Shown here piece after piece: positions 34,545 to 44,684 of a stretch of DNA of 64,000 nt. The notes beneath the pieces were generated by a model. The model was not told where the DNA came from, did not search any database, and was given only the letters and a program-made list of their open reading frames with translations. Position numbers and translations under genes: made by a program. The DNA is taken from assembly GCF_003096195.1 (NCBI RefSeq), contig NZ_CP023004.1:2584501-2648500 (forward strand), written 5' to 3'. The stretch comes from Ereboglobus luteus. GTDB lineage: Bacteria > Verrucomicrobiota > Verrucomicrobiia > Opitutales > Opitutaceae. The first letter of the stretch is position 1. Each line of letters opens with the position of its first letter.

Positions 34545-37155
34545 TTTGATTCGAGTGTGAGGAGCGCGAAACCGAATGCGGGAATCTCGACGGGCCATGT
34601 TTTTGCGGTGGCGGACAATGGCACGGACTGGCCCAAGGCATCACGAAGGGAAACGCTTTTCCATGCGCCGGCGAGTTTGACGGGACTCGTGACGGTGCGC
34701 GGGCTGTTGTTGAGCAGGAGAATGAAAGTTTTTGCTTTGTCGGGAGACTTGGCCGTGAGGTAGTCGATCTCGGGGCGTCCCGTTTCAACATCAAGCCATG
34801 CGAGATTGGCGGGCTCGCCGTGGATTTGCCCCGGCGCGAAACCGAAGCAGGCGTGCGGGCCGACCTTGGGCGCGATGAAACCGCGCGGAAACGAAACCGC
34901 CCCCGCCGTGCGTAGTTGAATTTCGGATACAAGGTAGTCGGTGATCCAGCCAATCTGCCACCATGCGTGGTGGGGAACGAGCCGGGGCCGCGGTTAAAAT
35001 TGCTCCAATAATAGGAGGCGACCTGTGTCTTCGGATCGAGAAAGGCGTCGCGGCCGAGCGCGCTCGCACGGGCGAGGTCCTTGAACAGCGGCTCGCCGGT
35101 GATCTGCGCCATGCGCACGTAGAGGCCGGCGTAGCTGGCGAGCAGGATCGGGCCGCCGCCATTGGCGCTGCCGATGGTGCTGCCGTGCTCGAAGGCGAGG
35201 CCGGTCTGGTTGATTTGCCAGTCGGCGACGGGAACTTTGTTGGCAACCTTGGCCTCGGTCGTGGCGCGCGGGTGCGTGAAAATTTCCGTGACATACTGGC
35301 GTGCGGTTTCGATCGCGGCGTCGCGGTAGCGGGTTTCGCCGGTGAGTTCGTGAAGGTCGAGAAGCCCCTGCGCGATTTGCACGGTGGCAAAGTCGGCGGC
35401 GAAACGCGCGTCGCCGCACACGCCGACAAAACGCGCGGGCTTGACGGCATTTTCGACGAGCCAGTCGGCGCCGCGCCGGGCCGCGTCGAGGTATTTTTTG
35501 TCGCCAAGGATTTTATGGGCGACGAGGAGTCCGTAAAAAGTGGGGCGGTAGTCGGGAAGCTCGGTGAAAAGTTGTTTTTGCGTGGCGTGGTCGTAGGCGA
35601 CAACCCAGCTGCCGTCGGAGCGTTGCCATGCGAGGAGTCGTTCGGCCCCGAGTCGGAGGCGTTCGCGCAGCTCGGCGTCGCCCGGTTCGAAGAGCAGGAT
35701 GTTGCCGATGTCGAGCATCGTGTAGTAGGTAAGCGCGACGGGTTCGACGTAATCGCCCCATTCCTCCGTGAAGCGACTTGATTTCGCGAGGTAGTATTGG
35801 CCGAGCGCGGCGCCTTGGAAAAAGCCGGGGGCGGATTGTTGCTGGACGAGTTTGAAATTGCGGGCGTGGGGCAGGCGGTCCTTCACGAGCCGGGGATCAC
35901 CGGTGATGCGCGCGAGCATCCACATGGCGCCGTAGTCCGAGTTTTTCATCGCGTCATAATCGGCGGGGTTCGACTTGTCGCGATTGGCCCCGACAACGCC
36001 GCCGTTGTATGCCTGCGCGCCGATGGTTTTGTTTTCAAACTGCTCGGTGTGCCAGAGCGAGGTGGTGTCGTCGGTGACGTATTTGTGGAGCGAATGGAGC
36101 CGCTGGCTGAGCGAGCGGACGGGTTGCTTGAGCGCGAGAAAATCCCTGAGCGCATAGATGTTTTCCGTGGCGTGCTTGACCGCGGCAAACCAGTCGCCGC
36201 GCCGGAGCGAGTAGCGGAAGGAGAGCGCGAGGGTTTCGCCGGCTTCGAGCCTGGAGCCCTCGCCGCCGAGGAGCGGACGGTAGAGTGTCGGGGAGAGCTT
36301 GCTGTCGCGCGTCATGTGCGAGAGGCCGAGCCGCCAGCGCTCGCGCGCGATTCTTTTGTCCGAGGACGGATCGACAAGACCGGGCTCGGCAATGACGGCG
36401 AGGGTGACGCCGGCTTTGTTTGTGATGATCGAGGCGAGCGTGGATGCGGAGCCTTCGCCGACGATCACGGGCCGGTCGGGCAGGCCGTGGCCGTAGCACA
36501 TGGAGAGCACGAGGTCGGAGTTCAGTTCCGAGCCCTTGTAATAGCCGGGAACAACCGCCCATTCGAGATCGCGGGGATCGACCGTGGCGAGCGTCGGCGT
36601 GGTCATGGAAAACCAGCCGGCTTTGCGGGCGGTGAGCGTGAGCGTGACGCGGATGTCGCCGGGAAACGACGGGTCGAGGCTCCAGCGCGCGGTGATGTCG
36701 GCAACATCCGTGGAGTGGGTGAATGTGCGCGATCCGTCGGGCGCGGTGGCGAGGTCGGATGGATAAAAGGCGTGTTGTTCGCCCGCGAGGTTGAACGCGG
36801 CGGGAAGGAACGACTTCTTCCGCGTTGGCATGATGTATTTGTAGTTGGGCTCGGGAAAAACGTCGCCGGTCGCCTTGAACCGCGGCGGAACGGGATCGGC
36901 GGGCGGTTCCGTGGCGGAATAGAGGATGGTGTATTGCCCTGAGGTTGTCCCGAGCGGAATCGCCGTGGCGGATGTCGTCGCGGATGCGGGCGTGAGGGCG
37001 CTGGCTGTCGTTAGGCGCCAGCCATCCGGGGCGCGGGTCCATTCGAGCCGGGCGGTCGTGTCGGAGAGCGAGGCGGTTTCCGTCGCGGAAGCGTATTGGT
37101 GAATCGCAAGGAGTGCGAGAATGCAGGCGGTTATGATCGCGCGTGAGGTTTTCAT
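34541..37155 (-). CDS. Secreted (alpha/alpha)-toroid-like protein, 871 aa, frameshift near 34972
   Basis: From the ATG at 37155 (signal peptide ending YASA), the reading is sound to ...NRGPGSFP and then turns into low-complexity nonsense. Adding one C to the C4 run (G4 at 34972-34975 on the plus strand) restores PHHAWWQIGWITDYLVSE and a sensible tail ending LLTLESK at 34541. The true stop then overlaps the start of the 74-aa gene. The middle has repeated helix pairs (YLDAARRGADWL, LLDLHELTGETRYRDAAIETA) typical of (alpha/alpha)6 barrels, flanked by beta domains. It shares the H...DYLVS...A-V/I-xFP signature with the proteins at 10767, 50868 and 56443. Function unknown; glycan hydrolase or lyase is likely. 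An operator lies 113 bp upstream. Confidence 0.75.
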
Positions 37156-37261
37156 GATATTTCAAAAGCAGTGAGGCGGAGGGGCTGCATTGATGCTGAT
37201 TATCCTTTGGAGCGGAATCATGATTACATGCAAGCAGGCCGGAGGTGAAATGCGGGAAGTG

Positions 37262-37274
37262 GTTTACCGTTGAC
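37262..37274. promoter_or_regulatory. LacI-type operator, copy 3
   Basis: GTTTACCGTTGAC has one perfect half-site and two changes in the other. It is the exact reverse complement of copy 2. Its centre is 113 bp before the toroid gene start at 37155. Its last base is the first base of REP element 4. Confidence 0.5.
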
Positions 37275-37432
37275 AAGGAGGGGCGGCGTCCCCGCCGCCC
37301 GACGCGTGCAACGCGCGCGCCCGTTTCGCATATTGGGCAACGAATAACTCAAGCGATTCGATTGCCCGCCGGTTAACGGCGAGGCTTGCGCCTCGTCCGG
37401 CGGCGGGGACGCCGCCGCTCCTTGCGCACGCG
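37274..37432. repeat. REP/BIME-like element 4
   Basis: A ~159-bp copy, almost identical to element 3, including sequence beyond its right end (CGTCGGTTTGT-CACTTGGT). The outermost GCG of its left end is replaced by the end of the operator. It lies 59 bp beyond the sulfatase stop. Confidence 0.85.
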
Positions 37433-37491
37433 TCGGTTTGTCCACTTGGTTTGTTTTGTGGCATGACTTCGAATCGCGCCCGTTTCGTGGG

Positions 37492-38967
37492 TCACGGAGC
37501 GTGCGCGTCCTTGTAGTTGTTTTTCTTTCTGGTCTCCACCAGCGCGCGGGTTTGGTTGAAAATCTCCATGTTACCGGTGGCGCGCGGATCGCGGGTTTTT
37601 AATTGGTAATCGCGCATTTGCTTTTTCAGCCGGGCCTTGGTTTCGGCGTGCGCGGGCGAGGCGGCGAGGTTGGTCTGCTGCCACGGGTCGGCTTCGCAAT
37701 CGTAAAGCTCCTCCCATGTCTCGCCGGGCTTGAGCGAGGTGGGCGCGCCGCGATTGGGCGGAGTGGCGGAAGGCGGGCGGATGCCGTAGTTGATGATGTA
37801 TTGATAACGTTCGTCCCGAATGGCTCGGGCTGCGCTGTTGTAAGGGGGCATCTGGCCGTGCCATTCGAGCCCGGTCACGGTAAAGGAGCGGGTGGAGTCA
37901 ATGCGTCCGGATTTTTCCGAGAGCAGGAGAGGCAGAATGCTGCGTCCGCTCATGCTTTCGGGGACTGGCACGCCAGCGGCCTCAAGGATGGTGGGCGCGA
38001 AGTCGGCAAAGTTGACAAAATCATCCACGCGACGGGCGGCTTTCATGCGCGCGGGCCACATGATGGCGAGTGGTTCGTGGACACCCCAATCGTAGGGCGA
38101 CGCCTTGGAGAGGGGGATTGCGGTGCCGTTGTCGCCGGTGACGATGATGATGGTGTTGTCGAGTTCCCCGGATTGTTCGAGCGTGTCGAGGATGCGGCCC
38201 AAGTCGTCGTCGGCGCGGCAAAGCTCATGCCAGATGCCCGCGCGCTCACGGCGCGACTCCGGTTTGTCAGTTTGAAATCCGGGCATTTTTATATCATCCG
38301 GTTTTATGCCGTGGCGCGTTTCGAGATGTTTGTGGTTGTTCGGATCGATGGGATGATGCGGCTCGACACAGCCGACCCAAAAATAAAAAGGCGTGCCTGC
38401 GGGGCGTTTTTTCAGGAAGGCTTCAAAGTTGGCGGCGTAGTCGAAATCGCTCATGCCCGGCGATCGTTCTTCCTTCGGACGTTTGATGTTGTTGCAGGCT
38501 TTGCCCGCGGGATTGCGGTAATCGCGTTTGGAAACACCGGGCGGCGGGATGCCGGGCCCCCAGCCCTTGCCGGTGTAGCCGGTATGATAGCCGGCGTCGG
38601 CGAGCAAATCGGGCAGGAGTGGAAATTTTTTCGGCAACCACGCTTGAATAAACGCGCCCTGCTCAAGCTCCCAGAAATTGCGTCCGGTAAGAAGCGAGGC
38701 GCGCGAGGGCGCGCACGACGGCGCGGAGGTGTAACAACGCGTGAAAAGGGCGCCTTTGCGCGCCACACGATCGAAGTGCGGTGTGGGAAGATTCGACCAG
38801 CCATAGGCGGAACGCTCCAGCCAGCTTTCGTCGTCGGTGATGAAGATGACGACATTTGGTCGGGATGAAGGAGGCGGTGCGGCGGCTTGCGCGATGTCAG
38901 GCGCAACGGTGGCGATTGCGGCCAGCGTTGAAATGACGGGCAACGAGGCGCGGACGGATTTTTTCAT
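37492..38967 (-). CDS. Secreted sulfatase (S1 family type)
   Basis: The frame opens far upstream, but that part is a shadow of the GH106 gene; the signal peptide starts at the ATG at 38967 (MKKSVRASLPV...). The 491-aa product has the sulfatase signature C85-A-P-S-R89, in which Cys is oxidised to formylglycine. It also has metal-binding Asp45-Asp46 (FITDDESW), TGDNGT and the GKGWGPG region. Similarity in layout to heparan N-sulfatase-like S1 enzymes is an impression, not proof. It removes sulfate esters or sulfamates from sugars. No formylglycine-generating enzyme is in this window, so maturation depends on another locus. It follows the second GH106 by 32 bp, and the two are probably one transcript. 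Confidence 0.9.
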   Translation of the reverse strand: MKKSVRASLPVISTLAAIATVAPDIAQAAAPPPSSRPNVVIFITDDESWLERSAYGWSNLPTPHFDRVARKGALFTRCYTSAPSCAPSRASLLTGRNFWELEQGAFIQAWLPKKFPLLPDLLADAGYHTGYTGKGWGPGIPPPGVSKRDYRNPAGKACNNIKRPKEERSPGMSDFDYAANFEAFLKKRPAGTPFYFWVGCVEPHHPIDPNNHKHLETRHGIKPDDIKMPGFQTDKPESRRERAGIWHELCRADDDLGRILDTLEQSGELDNTIIIVTGDNGTAIPLSKASPYDWGVHEPLAIMWPARMKAARRVDDFVNFADFAPTILEAAGVPVPESMSGRSILPLLLSEKSGRIDSTRSFTVTGLEWHGQMPPYNSAARAIRDERYQYIINYGIRPPSATPPNRGAPTSLKPGETWEELYDCEADPWQQTNLAASPAHAETKARLKKQMRDYQLKTRDPRATGNMEIFNQTRALVETRKKNNYKDAHAP

Positions 38968-38999
38968 GTTCCAGAAGACGGGTTGCGCGCGGTGCGATG

Positions 39000-41921
39000 T
39001 TATTCGTGAATTGGCCGCATCCATTCGATTTTCACGGGGCCCAACAGGCCGGCGGGGCGGAGCGGGGAATCCGGCGTGTAGTGTTTCCATGTGCTGAAAG
39101 TGTGGCGGGGATTTGTTTGCGCGCCAGTGGTGTCGGCGAGCCATGCGGGAAGTTCGAGCAGGCGGCCGTCGGTGAATTTGCTTCTTCCGGGTTTCTGGTA
39201 GGGATAATCGACGGGGATGCGTTCGTCGCCGATGAGCCGGTTCACCCAGCTGTTGGTGACGCGGATTTCCAGCGTGTTTTCGCCAACGCGAAGAAACCGC
39301 GTGATGTCGGCGCGAAAGGGCGGCGTCCAAAGCGTGGCGACGTCGTGGCCGTTGACGCGCAGTTCCGCGAGGTCGGCAACGCGGCCGATGTCGAGCATGG
39401 CGTTGCAGCCTTGGGGGATGGCTGCGAGCGTGAACGTCTTTGTGTAGGAGGCCGCGCCCGAGTAGTGCTTGATGGCGTCGTCGTCGTGGTCGCTCCATGA
39501 GATGAGTTTGTCGAAGGTCGCGCGCGCGGGAGCGCCGAGTTTTTTGTTCTCGAAACCAACCTGCCAGGAACCGTCGATCTCGACGGGCGTCGCGCCTTGC
39601 GCGGAGGTGTAATAACGGCCCGCGTGCATGACGAACTCGGGGATTTTTGCACGTTGCGCCGGCGCGGTGGCGGCGGGTGTTTTTTGGAAAACAACAAAGA
39701 GCGATCCGCGCGGAGCGAGTTGCAGCGGGATGGAGGTGCGACGGTCGTTCATCGCGTGATGCGCGGAAGCCACGCGCGTTCCCGCCACGGCGTCCCAGAT
39801 TTCGGGCGCGCGATTTGTCACGGCAAAATGGAAATCGGAAACGACGGGCGCATCGCCCTGGTTCGAGATGAAATAAATGTGCGCGCCGCCGGCTGCGCGG
39901 CGGTGGGTGAATTTGATTTTGCCACTGCCGACGGATTCATCCCACGCGAGGTCGGGCAAGCCGCCTGTCGCGATGTTCATGGCGTGCCGGAGCGATTCGT
40001 TGCCCCAGCGAATTTCGGCGACGAGCGAGTTGAACTCGGCGAGTTGTCGCAGGTCGGAAACTCCCGCCGGCGAGACGGGCGGGTTGCCGTGGATGAGGAG
40101 CCCCGCCTTGGAGAAATCCCTCAGCTTGCGCAGGGTGGCGATGCTCGCGGCCCAAGGCATTTTTGGTGTGATGAGCAGCCGGTATGACGGCCCGTGCGGC
40201 AGCGCGAGGCGGCCGTCGCGCATGGTCATCGCGTCGAGATCATGCGGGTAGGCGATGTCAAAATCGTCGGTTTCGGGGAAGCCCGCGATTTCATTTGGGG
40301 GATACGCATAACCCATGTCCTCCGTGTGCAGATAGAGCGCGGCGGCGTGTTTCCATCCCTGTTGGAGGAGAAACTGGCTGCGCGCGATGTAGCTGGTCCA
40401 CGCGGGCATCGCGGGCCACCAGGTTTGCATGCGGCCAAAGCGCGTTCCGTAGCGTCCGAGCGTGAAGCCGGGCGCGTTGTTGGAAAAGGGCTGGTGCGCG
40501 TAGGTGTGGAGGATGCAGCGGTTGACGCCCGCCGCGAAGCCGTGGTCGCCGGGGAGCTTGAGGCTGGCGAGTGTCACGGACCAGCCGTCCTCCTCGGGGC
40601 GCGCGGAAAACGCCTCCGCCGCGAGTATGTGTTTGTTGTGAACATTGACGATGGATGCGCAGAGTTTGATGCGGGGCAGGCGGTTGTCGCTGCCGTGGTG
40701 CCAAAACTCGTTCATGACAACATCCACGTAAGGCTCGATCATGGCGGGGTTGAGCGGGCCGCCCTGGGCCTCGGCGTAAACGATCAGGCCGTGCTTGTGC
40801 GCGAGGCGTTGCATGACGCCGAAATAGTTTTTCGCGAGGCTGGCGTTGATGAGCGCGCGGAAATCGCCGAGCACGCATTCAGTGAACGCAACCGACTCGA
40901 TAACGCGGCCCGTGAACACGGGAAGGAGCGGCATTATGTCGTAATTGTGCGCGGCGCGAAATTGCGCGGGGAGCGTTTCGGTCCAGTTTTGGAACCCCGC
41001 CTCGAAGCTGTCGAAAAGGAGTCCGGTGAGCGTCTTGCCCGCCAGCGGTCCGGCTTCGCGGATGATACGGCCGACGCTTTTTTCGAACTGAAATGCGACG
41101 GCGTCGGGATCGAGTTTGTCGCACTCCAATCCGTGGCCCTCGGGAACGGCGGGATGATTTTTTGCGCCGGTTGACGTGAAGCCAAAACGAATCACGGCCC
41201 AGCGGCCTTTTGGCAATGTCGCGCGGCAGTTGCCATCGGCATCGGCTTGCGAGGTGATGTTGATGATGCGCTCGCGCGGAATCGCGCGCGAGTTGTCCGT
41301 GTCAACGGGAACGCGCGCCACGGCGTTTGAGGTGAGTTTAATTTTCTTCTCCCAGTCGGGGAGCCGGAAGGGTTTGGCATTGGGCGGGTCGGCCGGAACG
41401 GCGAGCACCGCGACGTCGCGATAAAAATTCTCCTTGGCGGAGGGGCGCTTGAGCGTGACCTGAACCGGCGACGCGCCATCGCTTTCAATCGTTGTTTCCG
41501 TCCAGACGAGTTTTTTCATGGATCGCTCCGGCGTTATCCACGGGCCTCCGCTGGCCGACCATCCGGGCGTGTTCATCAACGTTACCTCCATGCCAAGTTT
41601 CGCCGCGGTCTTGATTGCGAACTGAACATGCTCGTGCCATTCGTCGGAGCCGTAGCGAACCGGGCCGGCGGGCAGGTAGATGCTTGCGTCGAAAAGTTGC
41701 ACGCCCGCGATGCCGGCGTCGCGCATGGCGGTGAGGTCGGCTACGATGCCGTCCTTGGTGACGTTGCCGTTGATCCAGTGCCACCACGTCAACGGGCGCG
41801 CGGAATCAGGCGGCGCGTCGTATCCGGACTCGAGAGGCGTGGCGGCGTTTAGCGCGCCGATTGAAAAAAGGAGCGCGAAAAACGGAATCGCGCGGATGAA
41901 GAGGCGGTGAGTGGTTTTCAT
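39000..41921 (-). CDS. GH106-like alpha-L-rhamnosidase, short form
   Basis: The 973-aa protein has a signal peptide (ending ALNA) and the same GH106 landmarks as the 24165 gene: TWWHWINGNVTKDGI, LMNTPGWSASGGPWITPE, and LLFDSFEAGFQNW. The C-terminal beta sandwich carries VNGHDVATLWTPPFRADI and VTNSWVNRLIGDE. It lacks the LamG-like insert of the longer paralogue, so the two probably cleave different rhamnosyl linkages. It is 32 bp upstream of the sulfatase and has REP element 5 in front of it, so it may have its own transcript. Confidence 0.87.
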   Translation of the reverse strand: MKTTHRLFIRAIPFFALLFSIGALNAATPLESGYDAPPDSARPLTWWHWINGNVTKDGIVADLTAMRDAGIAGVQLFDASIYLPAGPVRYGSDEWHEHVQFAIKTAAKLGMEVTLMNTPGWSASGGPWITPERSMKKLVWTETTIESDGASPVQVTLKRPSAKENFYRDVAVLAVPADPPNAKPFRLPDWEKKIKLTSNAVARVPVDTDNSRAIPRERIINITSQADADGNCRATLPKGRWAVIRFGFTSTGAKNHPAVPEGHGLECDKLDPDAVAFQFEKSVGRIIREAGPLAGKTLTGLLFDSFEAGFQNWTETLPAQFRAAHNYDIMPLLPVFTGRVIESVAFTECVLGDFRALINASLAKNYFGVMQRLAHKHGLIVYAEAQGGPLNPAMIEPYVDVVMNEFWHHGSDNRLPRIKLCASIVNVHNKHILAAEAFSARPEEDGWSVTLASLKLPGDHGFAAGVNRCILHTYAHQPFSNNAPGFTLGRYGTRFGRMQTWWPAMPAWTSYIARSQFLLQQGWKHAAALYLHTEDMGYAYPPNEIAGFPETDDFDIAYPHDLDAMTMRDGRLALPHGPSYRLLITPKMPWAASIATLRKLRDFSKAGLLIHGNPPVSPAGVSDLRQLAEFNSLVAEIRWGNESLRHAMNIATGGLPDLAWDESVGSGKIKFTHRRAAGGAHIYFISNQGDAPVVSDFHFAVTNRAPEIWDAVAGTRVASAHHAMNDRRTSIPLQLAPRGSLFVVFQKTPAATAPAQRAKIPEFVMHAGRYYTSAQGATPVEIDGSWQVGFENKKLGAPARATFDKLISWSDHDDDAIKHYSGAASYTKTFTLAAIPQGCNAMLDIGRVADLAELRVNGHDVATLWTPPFRADITRFLRVGENTLEIRVTNSWVNRLIGDERIPVDYPYQKPGRSKFTDGRLLELPAWLADTTGAQTNPRHTFSTWKHYTPDSPLRPAGLLGPVKIEWMRPIHE

Positions 41922-41938
41922 TGCGGGTTATGTCAGGG

Positions 41939-42104
41939 CGCGTGCGCAAGGAGCGGCGGCGTCCCCGCCGCCGGACGCGAGCGATGCGAGCGCCATTTGC
42001 GTGTTTGGTTTTCGAGCACAAAAACTGATTCGAGTGCGCAACAGCCGGGAGGCGAGGCTTTCGCCTCGTCCGGCGGCGGGACGCCGCCGCTCCTTGCGCA
42101 CGCG
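41939..42104. repeat. REP/BIME-like element 5
   Basis: A ~166-bp copy in the orientation of element 1, with GCGCAAGGAGCGGCGGCG on the left and CGCCGCTCCTTGCGC on the right. It ends 11 bp beyond the GH78 stop and starts 17 bp before the GH106 start at 41921. Confidence 0.85.
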
Positions 42105-42115
42105 TTGGTTTGAGA

Positions 42116-44650
42116 TCATGAGGGGATGGAGACGGTGTGTGTGCCGTTGGGATACTCGCGCGATGCGACGACGGCGGCGCAACCTTGCGGAACGGTGAAG
42201 GACAGGTCGATCCGGCTGCCGTTGCGTTTGCATTGGCCCTCGATTTTTCCGGCGGGCGTGGGAATGACGAAGCTGGCCTCGTCGAGCGACGAGGGGAGTC
42301 GCGGCGCGATTTCGAAGCGCTTGAACGCCGGTTCGAGGATTCGCACTCCGGCAAAACCCTCGAAGAACAAAACCAGCGGCGCTGCACCCCAAGCGTGCGA
42401 GGCGCTGTGCGCGTGGACGCGTCCCGACGGCACGGGATGAAACACTTTCCAGTATTCCCAAGTCGTGCCCAGGTCCGCGTCGACGATGGGTTGGTAGCGT
42501 TCGCGGACGAGCCGCCATGCGAGGTCGGCGCGGTTGTGGCGCAGGAGCGCGCGCATGACCAGCGGCATCGAATAGGGGCTGCTGATGACCGTCTCCGCGC
42601 GTCCGAAATGCAAAAGGATTCGGCGGTTCCGGTTCGTGTTATTCAGGTGAAGAATGGCGAGCGCGTTGGTGGGTTCGGAGATGCTTTTGCTGGCCTCGCC
42701 ATTCACATAACAATCCGGATAAGCGCCGCGGGAATCGTCCCATAGATGTTTCGATATGGATGCGGCGAGCGTATCGGCGCGCGCGGTGAAGGCCGCTTGC
42801 GCGGTGGCATCGCCCAATGTTTTGGCCAGGTGCGCGGCGGCCCGGAGTGATTCGAGATAGAGCAGATTTAACGCGGTGATGATGCCGCCGCGCTCAATGT
42901 CGAGCTTGGGGCCGGCGGGATAACCGCCGAGATCAATGTATGACCAGAAGGGGACGTTTTCGAGGAGGCCGTTTTGGTTTTCGTAACGGGTGAACCAACG
43001 CAGCGCCATGATGATGTTGGGCCAGAGGTCGGCGGCGGGCGTGATGTCGCCGGTGAAGCGATGGTAGTCGTCAAACGACGTGACCCACGCGAGGCAGTAG
43101 GACGGAATCGGCGACCAGTTTTCATGGCCATCGGGATAGCGGGATTTTGTGAGACCCTCGGCGTCCTGCGAATAGGCGATCTGGTAAAGCAGGCGGCGGT
43201 GAAGCCGCGAGTCGCCGCTGAGATAATAATTATAAACGGCCTGCCAGCGACCGTCGCCCATCCATTGCTGTTGCTCGCGACTGGGCGAGTCGATGAAGCC
43301 GTCCTGCATGCAGCCTCGCAGCGCGTGCGCGCAGATGGCGTGAAGCTCCCGCTGAAAACCGTCGGGCGTGCGGACATGGCCGTATTGGTTTACCGGATAC
43401 ATGCGCGTGCGCAGGCTCGCGCCGTGCAGCGTGAACGCGCCGCCGGGATTGCGGATGATGAGCTGCGCGTAGCGAAAGCCTTTCCACGCAAATGCGATTT
43501 CCAAATCGTTGCGCCCCCCGGACAGAATGAAACTGTCGAGCGGGCGTTGCGCGGGCGGATTGAAGAGCGCGCAACGTCCCTCAAAGAGATCCTCGGCATA
43601 CGCGATGTCGATGCGCGTGCCCGCCGGAGCCGTGGCGGAGAGTCGGAAATATCCCGGGGTGACTCGCGCAAAATCGACGGTGATAATTGTGACGCGGGCG
43701 TTTCCCGATGCGGCAACGCTGGTTTCCGCGAAGGGCGAAAATGAAAGGCGGGTTTTGATTTCGTCCAGTTCGAGGCGAGCGCGTTGCGGGAAAAATGTTT
43801 CGTCTTCGTGCGCAGTGACAACCTGCGCGGAGGAAATGCGCGCGGCGGGGATAATGTTTTCCTCAAGCATCGGAATATCGCGGGGCAGCAGGCGGATGTA
43901 GGGGATTTGCTCTCGGCCAAGAGAGCGGGCCTTGGCGGCGGGCCAGGCGGAGTCGTCGAAGCCGGGCTGCGTCCAGTTTTCGGGCTCGTTGCGCGCGTCG
44001 AAAATTTCGATGGCGCCCTGGCAACCGTTGACGCGCGGGGCGTCGGGATCAAACGACGCGGAGCGATGCACCTTCCATGAGGCGTCGGTGCGAAGCGCGC
44101 GTTTTTTCCCCGAGCCGTTTTCGATGTCGAGTTCCGCCAGCAGGCATGGGACGCGTGGCAAATACTGGCCGGTGTTGTATCCGTAATAGAGCACTTGAAC
44201 GGCGATCAGATTGCGGCCCGCCTTGAGATGCGGCGCAAGGTCGAGGATGTCGAAGGCTTGAAAGCGCGGATCGCTACGCGCCGGGCCGCGGACGATGTAA
44301 GCGCCGTTCACAAAAAGGCGGTAGCGGGAATCGGCGAAAATGCGTAGCGCGGCCTTGGTTGGCGCGGCGGGCAGGTCGAAGGTCTTTCGGAAGTAGCACC
44401 ACTCATTGCGCGGAGTGTCGAAATAGGCGCGATTATCGGGAAACCAAATCAGGGCGGAGCGCGATGAGAAGATGCGTCTGTAAGTCGTGCCGGGTGACGC
44501 TTGGAATAAAGGTGCCGCCGTCTGCGAAGATTCTGGCGCGCCTGCGCGCGGTTTTGAAACCTGTGTGTCCGATGCCGCATGAGCGGTCGGAATCAGTGTG
44601 GCCCCAGCTGCGTAGAGGGCGGAGTTTCGTAGAAATGTGCGGCGTTTCAT
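42116..44650 (-). CDS. GH78 alpha-L-rhamnosidase, Tat-type signal
   Basis: The ATG at 44650 starts MKRRTFLRNSALYAAGATL, a twin-arginine-type signal. An earlier in-frame start adds a tail that breaks it. The 844-aa enzyme has N-terminal beta domains (FVNGAYIVRGPARSDPRFQ), an (alpha/alpha)6 barrel with GFIDSPSREQQQWMGDGRW (Glu459 at the usual general-acid place) and LGTTWEYWKVF, and a C-terminal beta domain starting near GFAGVRILEP. This is the classic GH78 layout. With two GH106 enzymes it gives the locus three predicted rhamnosidases. It follows the BNR gene by 34 bp. Confidence 0.9.
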   Translation of the reverse strand: MKRRTFLRNSALYAAGATLIPTAHAASDTQVSKPRAGAPESSQTAAPLFQASPGTTYRRIFSSRSALIWFPDNRAYFDTPRNEWCYFRKTFDLPAAPTKAALRIFADSRYRLFVNGAYIVRGPARSDPRFQAFDILDLAPHLKAGRNLIAVQVLYYGYNTGQYLPRVPCLLAELDIENGSGKKRALRTDASWKVHRSASFDPDAPRVNGCQGAIEIFDARNEPENWTQPGFDDSAWPAAKARSLGREQIPYIRLLPRDIPMLEENIIPAARISSAQVVTAHEDETFFPQRARLELDEIKTRLSFSPFAETSVAASGNARVTIITVDFARVTPGYFRLSATAPAGTRIDIAYAEDLFEGRCALFNPPAQRPLDSFILSGGRNDLEIAFAWKGFRYAQLIIRNPGGAFTLHGASLRTRMYPVNQYGHVRTPDGFQRELHAICAHALRGCMQDGFIDSPSREQQQWMGDGRWQAVYNYYLSGDSRLHRRLLYQIAYSQDAEGLTKSRYPDGHENWSPIPSYCLAWVTSFDDYHRFTGDITPAADLWPNIIMALRWFTRYENQNGLLENVPFWSYIDLGGYPAGPKLDIERGGIITALNLLYLESLRAAAHLAKTLGDATAQAAFTARADTLAASISKHLWDDSRGAYPDCYVNGEASKSISEPTNALAILHLNNTNRNRRILLHFGRAETVISSPYSMPLVMRALLRHNRADLAWRLVRERYQPIVDADLGTTWEYWKVFHPVPSGRVHAHSASHAWGAAPLVLFFEGFAGVRILEPAFKRFEIAPRLPSSLDEASFVIPTPAGKIEGQCKRNGSRIDLSFTVPQGCAAVVASREYPNGTHTVSIPS

Positions 44651-44684
44651 GGAGTTGATGGAGATGTTCGGTGGTGATGTTTCG

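Larger units (their letters stand above)
37156..37491. other. Intergenic region with operator and REP element 4
   Basis: This 336-bp gap lies before the toroid gene at 37155 and after the sulfatase stop at 37492. Apart from the operator (37262-37274) and REP element 4 (37274-37432) I see no gene. The leftward promoter for the toroid gene must lie here, but no clear -35/-10 pair is visible. Confidence 0.6.

Noticed and set aside
38968-39498. N-terminal extension of the sulfatase
   Set aside because: It overlaps the GH106 3' end in another frame and has Arg-rich shadow composition; the signal peptide starts at 38967.
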